From contig HG738138.1 in NCBI GenBank assembly GCA_000499405.2, positions 14,884,318-14,948,317 of the forward strand: 64,000 nucleotides of DNA. Reading direction: 5' to 3'. The stretch's first letter is position 1. Every line of letters starts with the position of its first letter. The position numbers and the translations under genes are program-made. The notes beneath the pieces were generated by a model. The model had not been told where the DNA came from, did not search any database, and saw only the letters and a list, made by a program, of their open reading frames with translations. The DNA is from Onchocerca volvulus (Eukaryota > Nematoda > Chromadorea > Rhabditida > Onchocercidae). This document shows, piece by piece, positions 1-10,521 of this stretch.

Positions 1-183
1 GGCGCCATCTTGCTAACAAAGAGTTAGCGACATTTTGCTAACAAACTGTTGGCGCCATCCTGCTAACAAAGGGTTAGCGACATCTTGCTAACAAACTGTT
101 GGCGCCATCTTGTTCACAAAGGGTTAGCGGCATCCTGCTAACAAAGGGCTAGCGACATCTTGCTAACAAAAGCCCAGATGCAT
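1..183. repeat. GC-richer tandem repeat, about 50-bp unit
   Basis: The first 183 bases are built from a 24-26 bp motif around CATCTTGCTAACAAA, alternately preceded by GGCGC and by TTAGCGA, which gives a higher-order unit of about 50 bp (copies start near 1, 51, 101 and 151). Copies differ by a few substitutions. The array runs off the left edge of the window. Its base composition is clearly richer in G and C than the surrounding DNA. It directly precedes a TATA box, so it may be the repeated upstream part (U3) of an LTR. Confidence 0.9.
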
Positions 184-370
184 TGTGCTAACAAAGCCCA
201 TATATAAGCTTACAACCCTTTCCCTATTCATTCGTTCATTTTCGCTTTCAACACACATCTATCCCGATTTTTATCCCGTTTTTTATTTATTACCATTGGT
301 CGTGCTATATTTTATATGTAATGTTTGTAAGAATTCGTGTTTCGTATTATCAAGTTTTTCGTATAATAAA

Positions 371-392
371 GGTTTAATTACCCAAGTTTGAG
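371..392 (+). other. Exact genomic copy of the nematode SL1 spliced leader
   Basis: These 22 bases match the conserved nematode SL1 leader exactly; they begin GGTTTAATTACCC and end AAGTTTGAG. In a true SL RNA gene the leader is followed by a 5' splice donor (GT). Here it is followed by ATTGGTTCGCG, so this cannot be a working SL RNA gene of the usual kind. It is either a retro-inserted 5' end of a trans-spliced transcript, a decayed SL gene copy, or a leader captured by the LTR-like element around it. The AATAAA signal abuts it on the left. Confidence 0.85.
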
Positions 393-513
393 ATTGGTTC
401 GCGTTACAAAAGCAATTTTCACTACAGAGATTAGAAACATTTTAACATTTCATTTAAATTTATTTGTTCCAAAGTCCGAAAGCTCATTTGTTTCAAAAAA
501 TATCTGCTTTTAG

Positions 514-641
514 AGAATGAGGACACAAGAATTTCCGAAGCAGATCTAGAAGATATGGTCTCATCAACGCTAAAAAGTTTGGATATCAATGATGATGGTT
601 AAATAACAAATGCTGAATATAAGCGAATCGATCGAAACTGA
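514..641 (+). pseudogene. EF-hand exon remnant with a stop in the Ca2+ loop
   Basis: After an acceptor-like TGCTTTTAG (505-513) an open frame encodes a peptide containing SEADLEDMVSSTLKSL followed by an EF-hand loop DINDDG, then TAA (600-602) at loop position 7, then ITNAEYKRID and TGA at 639-641. The loop pattern D-x-N-x-D-G-x-I-x-x-x-E is clear if the stop codon is read as one residue. The arrangement 'SE..L...... L...D.N.DG.I...E' recalls the last EF-hand of MCFD2-like proteins, but that assignment is tentative. No matching upstream exon was found before the SL1 copy. It could be the last exon of a decayed gene or part of a retrocopy. Confidence 0.55.
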
Positions 642-1059
642 TTTCATTTTCCTTTTTTCCCGAAAAAAATTTTGGGCGCAACAGTTTCTAATTCTTTCTC
701 GCAAAAAGTTCAAGCCGAAAGGATATTAAGTTGCCACAATATTTTATTATCTCTATCCACATTCTTTACTCTTTGGACCATCAGTTTTCTTTTTCTTTTT
801 CTTTTCTTTTTTCTTTTTTTTTTTTTTTGCTGGTAAAAAACGTTAGAGTTAATTTTTAAACATTTTATCACTTATTTGGCGACAAGACATATCTATTCAG
901 TGGCTGCAATTTCGAATTTAATGAAGATCAATTTTAACTGAAATTGCATTAGAACAATTGAAGCAAAAAACGAGAGCAAAATTTGGTACAAAATCAGTAT
1001 AAATTAACTGAATTTGTAAACTGATCAAATCATTGAAAAATTTAATGAATTTGTAAAAG
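642..1059. other. Short intergenic stretch, nothing recognised
   Basis: AT-rich sequence with a CT-rich and T-rich run near 785-830. It would form the downstream flank of the minus-strand endonuclease-family gene. No reading frame, RNA or clear repeat could be supported. Confidence 0.6.
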
Positions 1060-4000
1060 TTACTTTAAAAGGAAAGTGGTAATAACAGCAAAATGATCGG
1101 ATGGATAATCATTTTTCCAGTGGAATGGTTTAGGATAAACAGTTGCATGACCCTGATATGTATACGATTCTATAGGAGAGAGTAAAGAGCTGCGATAAAA
1201 GATATAATCAATCCGATCTTGTGGCTCCGGTATCGTCCAGCTCCAACCACTACTGCTCATTTTCTCCACTGTTGACCATGTTATTCCTGATTATGTGAAA
1301 ATTTTGCTTTTCAAATATTTTTATACATTTTTCAATGGTCAATCTGTAATAGATAATCGGGAATTTAGTAGGCGGTCATTTTTGATCCGCAGATTATCCT
1401 GTCGGATATTTTTCCACTTGCTTTTATAGCGGGAAAGTACCATAACGAAAGGATTTTCTAACTATAGATACTATATAACTTGATTTTTGAATAAAGACTA
1501 ATCTTGTTTGAAACTTTTTAAGCGAAATGAACCTGGATTATGAAGAACTTGTGGATGCACTTCTCGATAAGAATCTTTCATTTCAGCCTCATTTTGTAAT
1601 ATTTTCGTTGCTGGCCATTGAAATTTCCAATTACCATGAAGAAAACTGAAATAAATATCCTTGCAAACATAGAATAAAACTCATTATATATACTTATATC
1701 TAAAATTAAGTTTATGCGCGAACTTCCTTTGCAAAAATTTTTCTTGATCATTTCACTATTTTTTTTCCTGCAGAAATTTCAATTTCTGCCGGATTTCAAT
1801 GAATACAAAAAAAAAAAGCAAATTTATACTTTTTTTTTGTAATTCACATTCAAACGTTTGTTACTTATATTTTTCATTTTGAATATAAAATGCAATTTAT
1901 GCTTTTGATTTTCTAACTTTATAGATTATAAATGTAAGTTTAAAATATTTTTTTTTTTTTAAATATATAAATGGTAAGTTTGAAAAAAAAAATTAATTTA
2001 AAATATATGTATGGAAAGTGGAACTGCAACTGAAAATTTTTTATGTATTGGATATTATTTTCATTTAAATTGAAATCTTATGCGACAATCTTTCAAAATT
2101 GCTAAATTGGCATCTAGAAGATTTTTCATGTTATTGTAAATTAATTTCAAAAAGATTTTCAATGAAGTAGCATTCTTTTCCTGAACTTTTTTTTCCTAAA
2201 AGAAAAATTTTTCATTTTTTTTTTTTGAAATTTTAACCTTGTCTCATTAATCCAATCGAGATGTGATGGTGAATTAAAATCACCGCAAACAATCAGTGGT
2301 TCAGTGGGTGAATTTTGAACAGCAGCTTGGAAATAATCATCGACTAGTAATTCTCGCATATTCTGGAAACGACCTAAACTTTTACTAACTTTTTTTGTAA
2401 CGAATTATTTATTGTATATTAATGAAGATGATTTTGGGGTATTTAAAAAAAAAAAAAAACAATATGATGAATGTTTTTTTTCTTTTTTTTTTTCTTTTAC
2501 GCAAGATTTCTATAAAAGATGAACTTTTTAAAATTGCGAAAACTTTTTTTTGCGAGAAAAATTTAATTATTTTGAAATTTTCGAAGATTTTTTAATTTTA
2601 AGAAAAATTTTTTTTAAACACACATGCACACACACAATCACTTAATATTAATAATAAAATGAAATGCAAAAATAAAAACCTTTGCCATCAGCCATTTCGC
2701 CAGCCATAATTTGAGTTATCTTTGTGACCATTTTATTAAATGCTGCATATGGACCATATGATCTAAAAAAAATGCTAGCTAAGACAAATAAGTAACCAGT
2801 ATTATTCCTCAGTTCGATTTCAAAATGTATAAATTTTCATTACAATTCACTTGACAAATACGCCCTCTTAGTTAGCCATAATTATTAATTTATAGTTTTT
2901 TATAAGACTAATGAAAGTTATTGAAATTTCATGCAACTTAAAACATTCATTACTATAATTCTGATAAGATAAGATACAGTAAGTTAAAAGTTATAATGAC
3001 CAAAAAATCAAAGTATTTCCAAAAAAAAATTTCGATTATAATAAATAAATGAAGAAAAAATTTCTCTATATTATAACAAGATGAAACATTAGATTAAAAA
3101 TCACAACGATCAAGGGTTCAAATATTCGAATTTGATTCAAAAATTATAGAATTTTAATTATGATAAATGAAGAAGGAAAGGAATTTTCAACTGGATTGAA
3201 GTAACTGGATAAGATATTAATTTCATTTATTGGTTTTAAAAATCATACATTATTCTAGCCTAAATATAATTATAGAATTAGCGAATAATTTTCTTATTGC
3301 AATTATATATTATTAAAATATAATTCAATAATTATTTTAACATTAACTGATAATCCAAATGAAGATTCCATATGTGAATTGTTCGATTTGCATTTTCAAT
3401 TCTTATTCTAATACCCATACCATGGCTTATTTGATGAAATGATTGATTCATTATCTGAAGAAAAAGAAAAAACACTACAATTGAAAAAAAAAAAAAAAAA
3501 AAAAAAACAATAAAAGTAAAAAACTAATCAAAAAACCAAAGTTCATCAAATTAATTCACGAGATTTCAATCTTTCTTTTACTTTATTTTTCTGAATAATT
3601 AAAGAATTAAATAGCCAATATTACTAACTTCAAATAAATAGAAATCAAAACTTGTCAACTTTATGGAATTTGAAAAAAAAAAGTCTCTTTTTTTCATATT
3701 GTTTTTTAGATAACTAATGGCAAGAATAAAATGGCTGATACCTTTTAGCTTCAAATTCTATGAAATTTTAAGAAAATATTTTTTTTTATTTTATTTTTTG
3801 ATAAGTAGCTTCAAATAAATAGACAAAATTTGATTTGAAAAAAAAAAAGTAATTGCAAAAATAAAAGGGCTAATATTTTTTAACTGTAAATTAATAAATA
3901 TAACAACTTTTATCCTTCATTTTAAACTTTATCTTTAGATAATTGAGAATAAAAATAAAGTGGCTAATATATAACTAACTTTATGTTTTGTTAAAATAGC

Positions 4001-4578
4001 AGTATCAGGATATGAAAATGTTGATGCAGCAGCTGTCCATTTTTCACCCATTGCTGCCAACAAATGACTCAAGCATTCTCTATCACGAACTTCCTAGAAG
4101 AAAAAAGGAAAAAAATTTAAAATTTTTGCAAATTAAATCTGAAATAAAAATCTTATCAGAGCACTTATCACCATTATCACCATCATCATTTAAAACATTT
4201 CTTTTTTTTTCATTTTTCATCAAATAATTGCATTTTTAGTAGAGAAATTTTGATAAATTAATCATTAATAATATTATCTCATCTTTTATTATTACATCGA
4301 ATCTAGTTTATCGCAAATTTTTATAAAAATAATGATTTTGTCGCAAAAAAAAATTTTAATTATAAATTATATCATTCACTTACTTGCAATGCGACAACAT
4401 CTGGATTGATCCGTTTGATATGACTGGCAATTTTTATTATTCCATTTTCGACATTATTACCCGAAACCCAGGTATTAAATGTCATAATCGTGAGATTTAC
4501 GCATTTTACATAATTGTAGCCTAATCCACCGAGAAATAGTATTAGAAAAGTAGAAAAAGTTAGTTGTGAGGATTTCAT
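1060..4578 (-). CDS. Secreted endonuclease/exonuclease/phosphatase-family protein
   Basis: Seven exons, read on the minus strand: 4578-4384, 4093-3980, 3454-3348, 2762-2680, 2373-2238, 1645-1533, 1286-1060. All junctions are GT-AG with consistent phase, and together they encode 324 aa. Residues 1-27 form a hydrophobic signal peptide (LTFSTFLILFLGGLGYNY). The metal-dependent phosphohydrolase fold (DNase I/EEP family) is shown by MTFNTW near 33, VVALQEVRDRE with the metal-binding Glu at 66, IWNLHLDYQSYGPY near 132-145, VCGDFNSPSH with Asp198 and Asn200, DRIDYIFYR, and the terminal SDH at 312-314. All catalytic motifs are present, so the enzyme should be active. The substrate (nucleic acid, sphingolipid or phosphoinositide) cannot be told from sequence. 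The signal peptide suggests secretion or a lumenal location. The start follows an acceptor-like TTTTTTTAAAG, compatible with trans-splicing. Confidence 0.88.
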
Positions 4579-5310
4579 CCTTTAAAAAAATCGAATTTGA
4601 GAAATTAAAAGTGTAAAAACGAATTAAATCAACAGAATTATATAAATAACTGAATAAAAGCTAAACATATGGAATAAATTTTTCCGAGAAATTAAAAAAA
4701 ATATAAAAATTAGAAAAGGAAAATTCGTCTACAAAGTAGAGAATTACAATCAAAATTTATAATAAGGTGAAAAAAAATAGAAAAAAGTTGAAAAATAAAA
4801 AGTTAAAAAAATTTTAAATTAGTTAGGCAAAAAAGATAAACGTAAGCGAAGAAATTTTCACAGCTAAGCAGTCAAATTATATCTATAATTTCTAATCTCA
4901 GAATGAGATAAATAGTTATAGTTATGCTAATAAAATCAAGATTACAATATTTCGGATTGAATCATTATTATCATTTGTAAAGATCGGAAAAACGGAAAAA
5001 GAAATTATGATAAGGTATAAATCAATAATGATAATTGACTAATGAAAATTGCAAGTGATATGATAATAGTAAGGGAATAAAATAAAAAGCTATGAAAAAA
5101 AAGAATTAAAAATTAATAAATATATGAAAACAATAAAGTATTTGGAAAAATGTAATATAGTTAGGCATTTAAATAAATTTTAGAAGAAAAAGCCTTGAAT
5201 TATTCAGGATGAAAGAAATTATTTGATGACGAATTTATAAAAAATAGAATTAATAGCAGAAGAAAGGGAACGAGATAAAAAGAAATCTTCATCTTATTAC
5301 ATTTAAATAT

Positions 5311-5884
5311 TTAATAATAAATTAAAAAATGAGAATTTGTAAATTTTTGAAAATAATATGAATTTCTCAATTTTAGTGTGCGAATTTGTTTCACTTTCAA
5401 AATATTTTTCAACCAAAAATCAAATAAAAAATTAAGATTTCTTTTCCATTCAGTTACATTCATATGTACTGCATTCTTTCTACAAAAGAATGGTTCGATT
5501 TTTATGCACAAAAAATTTGGACAATTTAATAATTCATCAATTTCCAAATTGGGATAATTTGAAATGGAAAATAAAAACAAAAGAAAGGAAAAAAATAAAT
5601 TTTTATTCTAAATTAATTTTGAAATTTTGAATGATAGGGGAAAAAATAACACATCAAAACGAAATAGTTTCACAATTAAAACGAATACGTCAGGATTGAA
5701 GGATTCAATATTTGTTGCTTTATTTTGTTGTCGAATAGCAAATCGGCAAGAGTTGAGCAAAGAGATAATCACTCAATTTCGCCTCTCAATTTTTAAAATC
5801 ATCGAACATTTTAACGATGTCAGATCCTTCAGCGATCCAGCACAATCAGTTCATCTTATAGAAAACATTGTGTTTGTTCTCCAT
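5311..5884 (-). pseudogene. Unidentified, probably decayed coding region
   Basis: On the minus strand an ATG frame starting at 5884 (MENKHNVFYKMN) continues past two in-frame stops with normal-looking protein sequence (AEGSDIVKMFDDFKN, then EAKLSDYLFAQLLPICY). After a frame change the reading goes on to an 89-codon open frame at 5580-5311 containing LEIDELLNCPNFLCIKIE and VTEWKRNLNFLFDFWLKN. The amino acid mix is less biased than in neighbouring random frames. The second part vaguely recalls the C-terminal region of nematode F-box-associated proteins (a short strand, then WL-K-L-L), but this is only an impression. It may also be non-coding. Confidence 0.3.
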
Positions 5885-7434
5885 TTTAAAATTTAAATGA
5901 GGGAAAAAAAGAAAAAAAAAGAAACGGATATCAATTTACATCTCTCCTCTTCTATTTCTCGAAAAAAAAAAAAAAAAAAAAGAAAAAGGAGAAATCTTTG
6001 TTCAATTGAATATTATTTTATTCAGTCGGAATTTATTCCAACTTATTTACCTTTTCATATCTAATATTTGAATTTTTACCTAATTTTTTTGCATCTTTTC
6101 AATTTGGCTATGTTATTGTGTACTTATCTCCGATCTTTTATAATAATGAATATGGTAAAAGAGTTTAAATTATTTTTACTTTTCATTCAAAATCATTTAA
6201 TGCTATTTATTTTGGGTATACATTATCAATTTATTATTTTTCATCAATAGAATACCAAATTTCATTGTAATATGCAATAAGCTGGCATATAATGAAATTT
6301 CAAATTATACATATATATATATATATATATATATAGGCAAAATTTTGAACAAAAATCAAAGGATTTATCAATAAATGTTCATAAAAAAATACAAATTTTT
6401 TTGCACAAAATTTGCATCAACAAAAAAAAACAAAAGAAATGAAAAAGATTTTTTAAACACACATACGCACAAATATGTAAATAATACATAAATGAACACC
6501 ATTCCAAAATTGGAAATAAATAAATAATATGTAACTATTTCGAATGAAAAATAAACATAAACATTTCTATCAATAATCAAGAATTTTACAAACAAAATCA
6601 ACCAAATGATAAAAACACACCTATGGCATAGTGTAACTGATCTGTGTATATGTGTATGTGTGCGTGCGTGCGTGCGTTTGCGTATGTGTTAATGTGTATA
6701 TGCGTACATACGTAGAAATATGTATGTAAATTTGTGATTAAGTGGTACATATACAATAGATGGAGTAGCAGATATTTTAGTTTCTGTGGATCAATTATTC
6801 CTAAGATTTTTCATCAATCTAGCAAGAATTATCCGTACAAATAACAATAAAATCTATTCTAATTAACAGATTTTACTGTTACTTGCATGGATAATTTTCG
6901 AAAAATATGAGAAATAAATTATGGAATGTATAATTGAAATAGCTTGTAAATAAGAATTAAATTAAGAAAACTTTGAATGAATAATTTAATTAAATATGAT
7001 AAAGCATTAGTGATTTTATTTCTCTTTTTCATTTGCTATTTTTTGTTAGGTTCAAATATTTGTTTTACATTATTAACGTCAATGATATATGGAATAGAAA
7101 GGGGAATGGAGCATTTGAAAATATTCAGGAAGCTGAAATATTTGAAAATTTCATTTTTAACAATTTCTCAATAAATAATTTCGTTCAGAATTAAATGAAA
7201 ATTGTATTCATTTTACCTACTCCCAATATTTCTTTCACTCTGCTATCGTTAGCTTTCCTCACTTGTGACTTGTAATTTGGCAATTTCTTTAGAAATAATA
7301 GTTAAAATCTTAATTAGAAAAGAACATGATTAATCATAAATGGAAAGAAAAAAGAGGGAGCAAACAGAAAAATATTTAACAGAGTTGCAAAACAAATTAC
7401 CGAAATACTGACGATAAGCAGACACATTAAATAT

Positions 7435-7735
7435 AATCAATGAAATAAATATTGAAATAAGCAAGCCAAATAATAAAACGTATATTGAAATAAATGAGTT
7501 AAATGCTGAAAATAATATTGAAATAAATGAGCTAAACTGAGAAGAATATTCAAACATGCAAGGCAAAGACCGAAATAAATATTCATATAAGCGTACCAAA
7601 TATCAAAATGGATATCCAGATAAGGAACTAAAATATTTAAATGAATACCTAAATAAATAAGCAAAATATTGAAATAATTACTCAAGTGAACAAGCCAAAA
7701 TTTAAATAAATATCTAAAAAGAAGAAAAAAAAACA
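7435..7735. repeat. Degenerate A-rich repeats around ATTGAAATAA
   Basis: Variants of AATATTGAAATAAATGAG and AAATAAGCAAGCCAAAATA recur many times over about 300 bases, in places spaced about 25-50 bp. They create artificial long minus-strand frames rich in Phe, Tyr and Leu. Nothing suggests a gene. Confidence 0.6.
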
Positions 7736-8124
7736 AGCTGAAAACTGAAATGAATATTAAAATTATGATGAAGTAGACAAATATTAAAAACAGATCATAC
7801 CGATCTTTTACTTTTTGTCTTTCCTTCCAATTAATCATTAGAAATTACCAGTGAAAGTTTAAATTAAGATCAAAAATGAAGTGAAATTTTAGTATTTGAA
7901 AAGGTCGCAAAAGGAAAAGTACCAATTTTCATTTCAAACAAAAAATATAGAAATTTGAGTTTCACCTTTCTTTAACCATAAACATTATACTTGAATTCAA
8001 TCGAATGATCCACCTTGATGATCGTTCCTGCCTGTTTCATACAAAATATTGCTTTTCATGAAAAAGAAAAAAACATCGCTGTCAATGAATTATTTGCATC
8101 AAATAATTCATTATTTTGGAACTC

Positions 8125-8208
8125 AAATGAATATCTCAAAATGCACGTCCATATCTTGCTAATTCGAAATGAGTACCACAAAATGCACGTTCACATTTTC
8201 CTTTATAA
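8125..8208. repeat. Two diverged 42-bp tandem copies
   Basis: The unit beginning AAATGAATATCTCAAAATGC at 8125 is repeated with changes at 8167 (AAATGAGTACCACAAAATGC). The shared core is AAATGCACGT(C/T)CA. It lies in non-coding sequence. Confidence 0.75.
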
Positions 8209-8638
8209 ATTGAGTCGGAAATGTTGAGTATGTTTTGCTTGAGATACTTTGCAAATTATAAATAATTTTGTGATTTGAGCAAATGTTATAATTTCAGAGA
8301 AATTCAGATGAATACATCATCATACATCTTTTATATTTCAAGTTTACAAATGCAAAGATTGTATCATTTCGGACAAATTGTTTGTTTCACAACCAAAATT
8401 TTCTAATATTTTTAATAATACTATTTAAAAAAATTTTTTTTCAATTTTTACGTTACCTTTTACAGATTGCTTTAGAAAAATTGTCATACTATTTATATAA
8501 ATGAAAATGTAAATGTTCGTTTTCATCGATTGATTTTTGAAATTTTGAAACATTGCAGTCGAATGGGCGTATGTTTTTATATATAAATACCTACTTTTTT
8601 AAATACTTGTCCCAGCTGTGACAGGTAAAAGTAAGTGA

Positions 8639-8700
8639 GTGGACTGAATTTTTTGACCGCGCTTGCATGAGTTGACTGAATTTCATGACCACGCCCACTT
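8639..8700. repeat. Two 32-bp GC-richer tandem copies
   Basis: GTGGACTGAATTTTTTGACC at 8639 and GTTGACTGAATTTCATGACC at 8671 are copies of one unit, each followed by a GC-rich tail. This is a local island of higher GC in AT-rich DNA and is followed by another GC-rich segment to about 8725. It is possibly a regulatory island or a transposon remnant. Confidence 0.6.
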
Positions 8701-10059
8701 TCCGCATTGACTGCGTCGCGTGTCTAGCTAGTTTTAGAATAAAATTTCAAATGGAAACTTGATCATGCGAAATTATTCGTTAATTCGACGGAAAAGGAAA
8801 ATTCCTTATTTGGATTCATGAGCGAGCGATCTCGTTTCCAGTTCTCAATCTCAACTAATTAATAAATGAAATATTGAAAAGGAGCATCCTTAATTAGTTG
8901 TATTCGAAACATTTATATTTCAGTAATATATATTTTGTTGTCGTATTTACAATGTAAGTTATCTGGTAAATTTAAACGTACAGACAATTATCTTTTACTA
9001 TTTCAGTTCAAAAGTAATTTTTTAGTAAAAATCATTATTTTCGAAAATTTTAATTTAGATAATTCTTTGGATGAATTAAATTGAGATTTTACACGAATGG
9101 TCAACTCTAATTAAAATTTAAATGTAAGCATATCCATACAAAAAGAAACAAGCTGTTATCCAACAATTTGGTCTGCTTTAAAATCTAAATTTTAGAATTT
9201 GTTCTCAAATATTACCTCGTTATCGTAATTCATCATTATTCATAATTCTTCTAAATATAATCAATTAAATTTCATCATGCAACATTTCAGTTGCAATAGC
9301 GATTTATTCATTAATTATGAAATCTTATAAAAGCATTATTCAATTAAAATTTTGTTTTGTACTGTAGATTTAACAGAAAGATGGCTTAAATTTAATACGA
9401 GTAAAAATATCTAGTGACTTTTAAAATTTTAGAATTTAAAAAGGAAATTAGAACATTTCTTTATTCGTATTTTTCTTGAACAATACAAGCAAAAAGTTTG
9501 GAAAGTATAAATTTGTAAAAACCAGAAGTAGTTATTTCAACAGGTAATATTGTCATGATTAAATTACTGTGAACAAATCATGCATTAATTATTTGTGATA
9601 ATAAAGCGAATAGGTTTTAAACAAGCATTTCTTTTTTAGTACTTTATTTATTTATCTTTTTTTTTTCGGTATTTAACTAGAAGTACGGATGAAAATTTTG
9701 AGAAAAAAAAAAAGTTTAATAGTTAATAAATTCGGATAATATATATTTAATAATGAAATATTTATGCTAAAAATAACAATATTTACATTACAATTATTTA
9801 AGAGCATAAAGTTATGACAAATCACATGAACCGATTTTATCAGAATCTTGCGATATTGGCAAATAATTTAAAATATTCAATTAAACGATCCAAAATCATT
9901 CTTTTTTTTAGCAGAATTGATAGTTGAAATTTACTTCAAAAAATTTTTAAGCTTTCCGAATGAGATAAATGATACATGAAAATTGTATCGAATGTTAAAA
10001 AGTTACCTCAGGCCGCGCTAGAGTTGAATTCAAATAGTCCTATGGTAACTGAGTGAGAG

Positions 10060-10130
10060 TGACCTCTACGTTGCGCTGATGGACTTTTTATGCATCTGAC
10101 CTCTACATCGCACTGACTACTTGACCTCTT
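10060..10130. repeat. Two 37-bp spaced copies of TGACCTCTAC motif
   Basis: TGACCTCTACGTTGCGCTGA at 10060 and TGACCTCTACATCGCACTGA at 10097 are near-identical, with a third partial TTGACCTCTTATT afterwards. It is a short GC-richer island like the one at 8639. Confidence 0.6.
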
Positions 10131-10257
10131 ATTGGGAAAAAAATGGAAAGCGGGAAGAAATGTAAATTGTTGGGCAAACATTCAAAAAGGTTTATGTTCT
10201 ACAATTAAATGATCTTGGATTTTTTGGTCTTAGCAATATTTCTTCACAGGATTAAGA

Positions 10258-10521
10258 TTAAAATCCATGATATAAATATTTATGCTGTATTTTCTGCCAA
10301 ACTTCCAGGGAATGGATGACCTCATTAATCTCTTGACTGACTGAAATATTCTTTCCCATTTTATTCTCAAAAGGAATTTTTCTTAAAAATTTCATCTGTT
10401 TACTGCACACTTCAGTATATGTATTTCTCAACCACTCCCTTAAATCTTTCACAGTTTTTCGAGGGAAAAAAGATTGCAGAAAGAAGATCAGATAGAAATA
10501 ATATAAGTGACGAATGCCCAT
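10258..10521 (-). CDS. Hypothetical small protein with signal-like N terminus
   Basis: A single uninterrupted frame of 87 codons. Its first 19 residues (MGIRHLYYFYLIFFLQSFF) are hydrophobic, as in a signal peptide or membrane anchor. The rest is charged and probably helical (RKTVKDLREWLRNTYTEV, then ISVSQEINEVIHSLEVW), with one Cys. The composition resembles real protein more than the Phe/Tyr-rich random frames nearby. No homologue is recognised. It could be a single-exon gene, a terminal exon, or chance. Confidence 0.33.
   Translation of the reverse strand: MGIRHLYYFYLIFFLQSFFPRKTVKDLREWLRNTYTEVCSKQMKFLRKIPFENKMGKNISVSQEINEVIHSLEVWQKIQHKYLYHGF

Larger units (their letters stand above)
1..409 (+). 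mobile_element. Candidate partial or solo LTR of a retrotransposon
   Basis: The order of signals is that of an LTR: a tandem-repeat block containing TGTTGGCGCC, a TATA box (TATATAAG, 201-208), about 155 bases of mixed sequence, a poly(A) signal AATAAA (365-370), and a possible CA end near 407 (GCGTTACA). No gag or pol coding sequence is visible to the right, and the left end is outside the window, so this would be a solo LTR or the 3' LTR of an element further left. An exact SL1 leader lies directly after the poly(A) signal. A Pol II promoter of an unrelated non-coding transcript is an alternative. The LTR reading is inference from signal order only. Confidence 0.4.

Noticed and set aside
185..391. 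68-codon open frame at the left edge
   Set aside because: It runs through the LTR-like segment and the SL1 copy and is Phe/Leu/Ser-rich. It is explained by the element, not by a gene.
371..392. Functional SL1 RNA gene
   Set aside because: The leader is not followed by a GT donor and no Sm site or SL RNA stem sequence follows.
7330..7838. Two overlapping minus-strand frames of 89 and 133 codons
   Set aside because: They are Phe/Tyr/Leu runs produced by degenerate A-rich repeats on the plus strand.
8015..8227. 70-codon plus frame with repeated NEY-KMHVHI
   Set aside because: The peptide repeat only mirrors the 42-bp DNA tandem repeat; no splice or start support.
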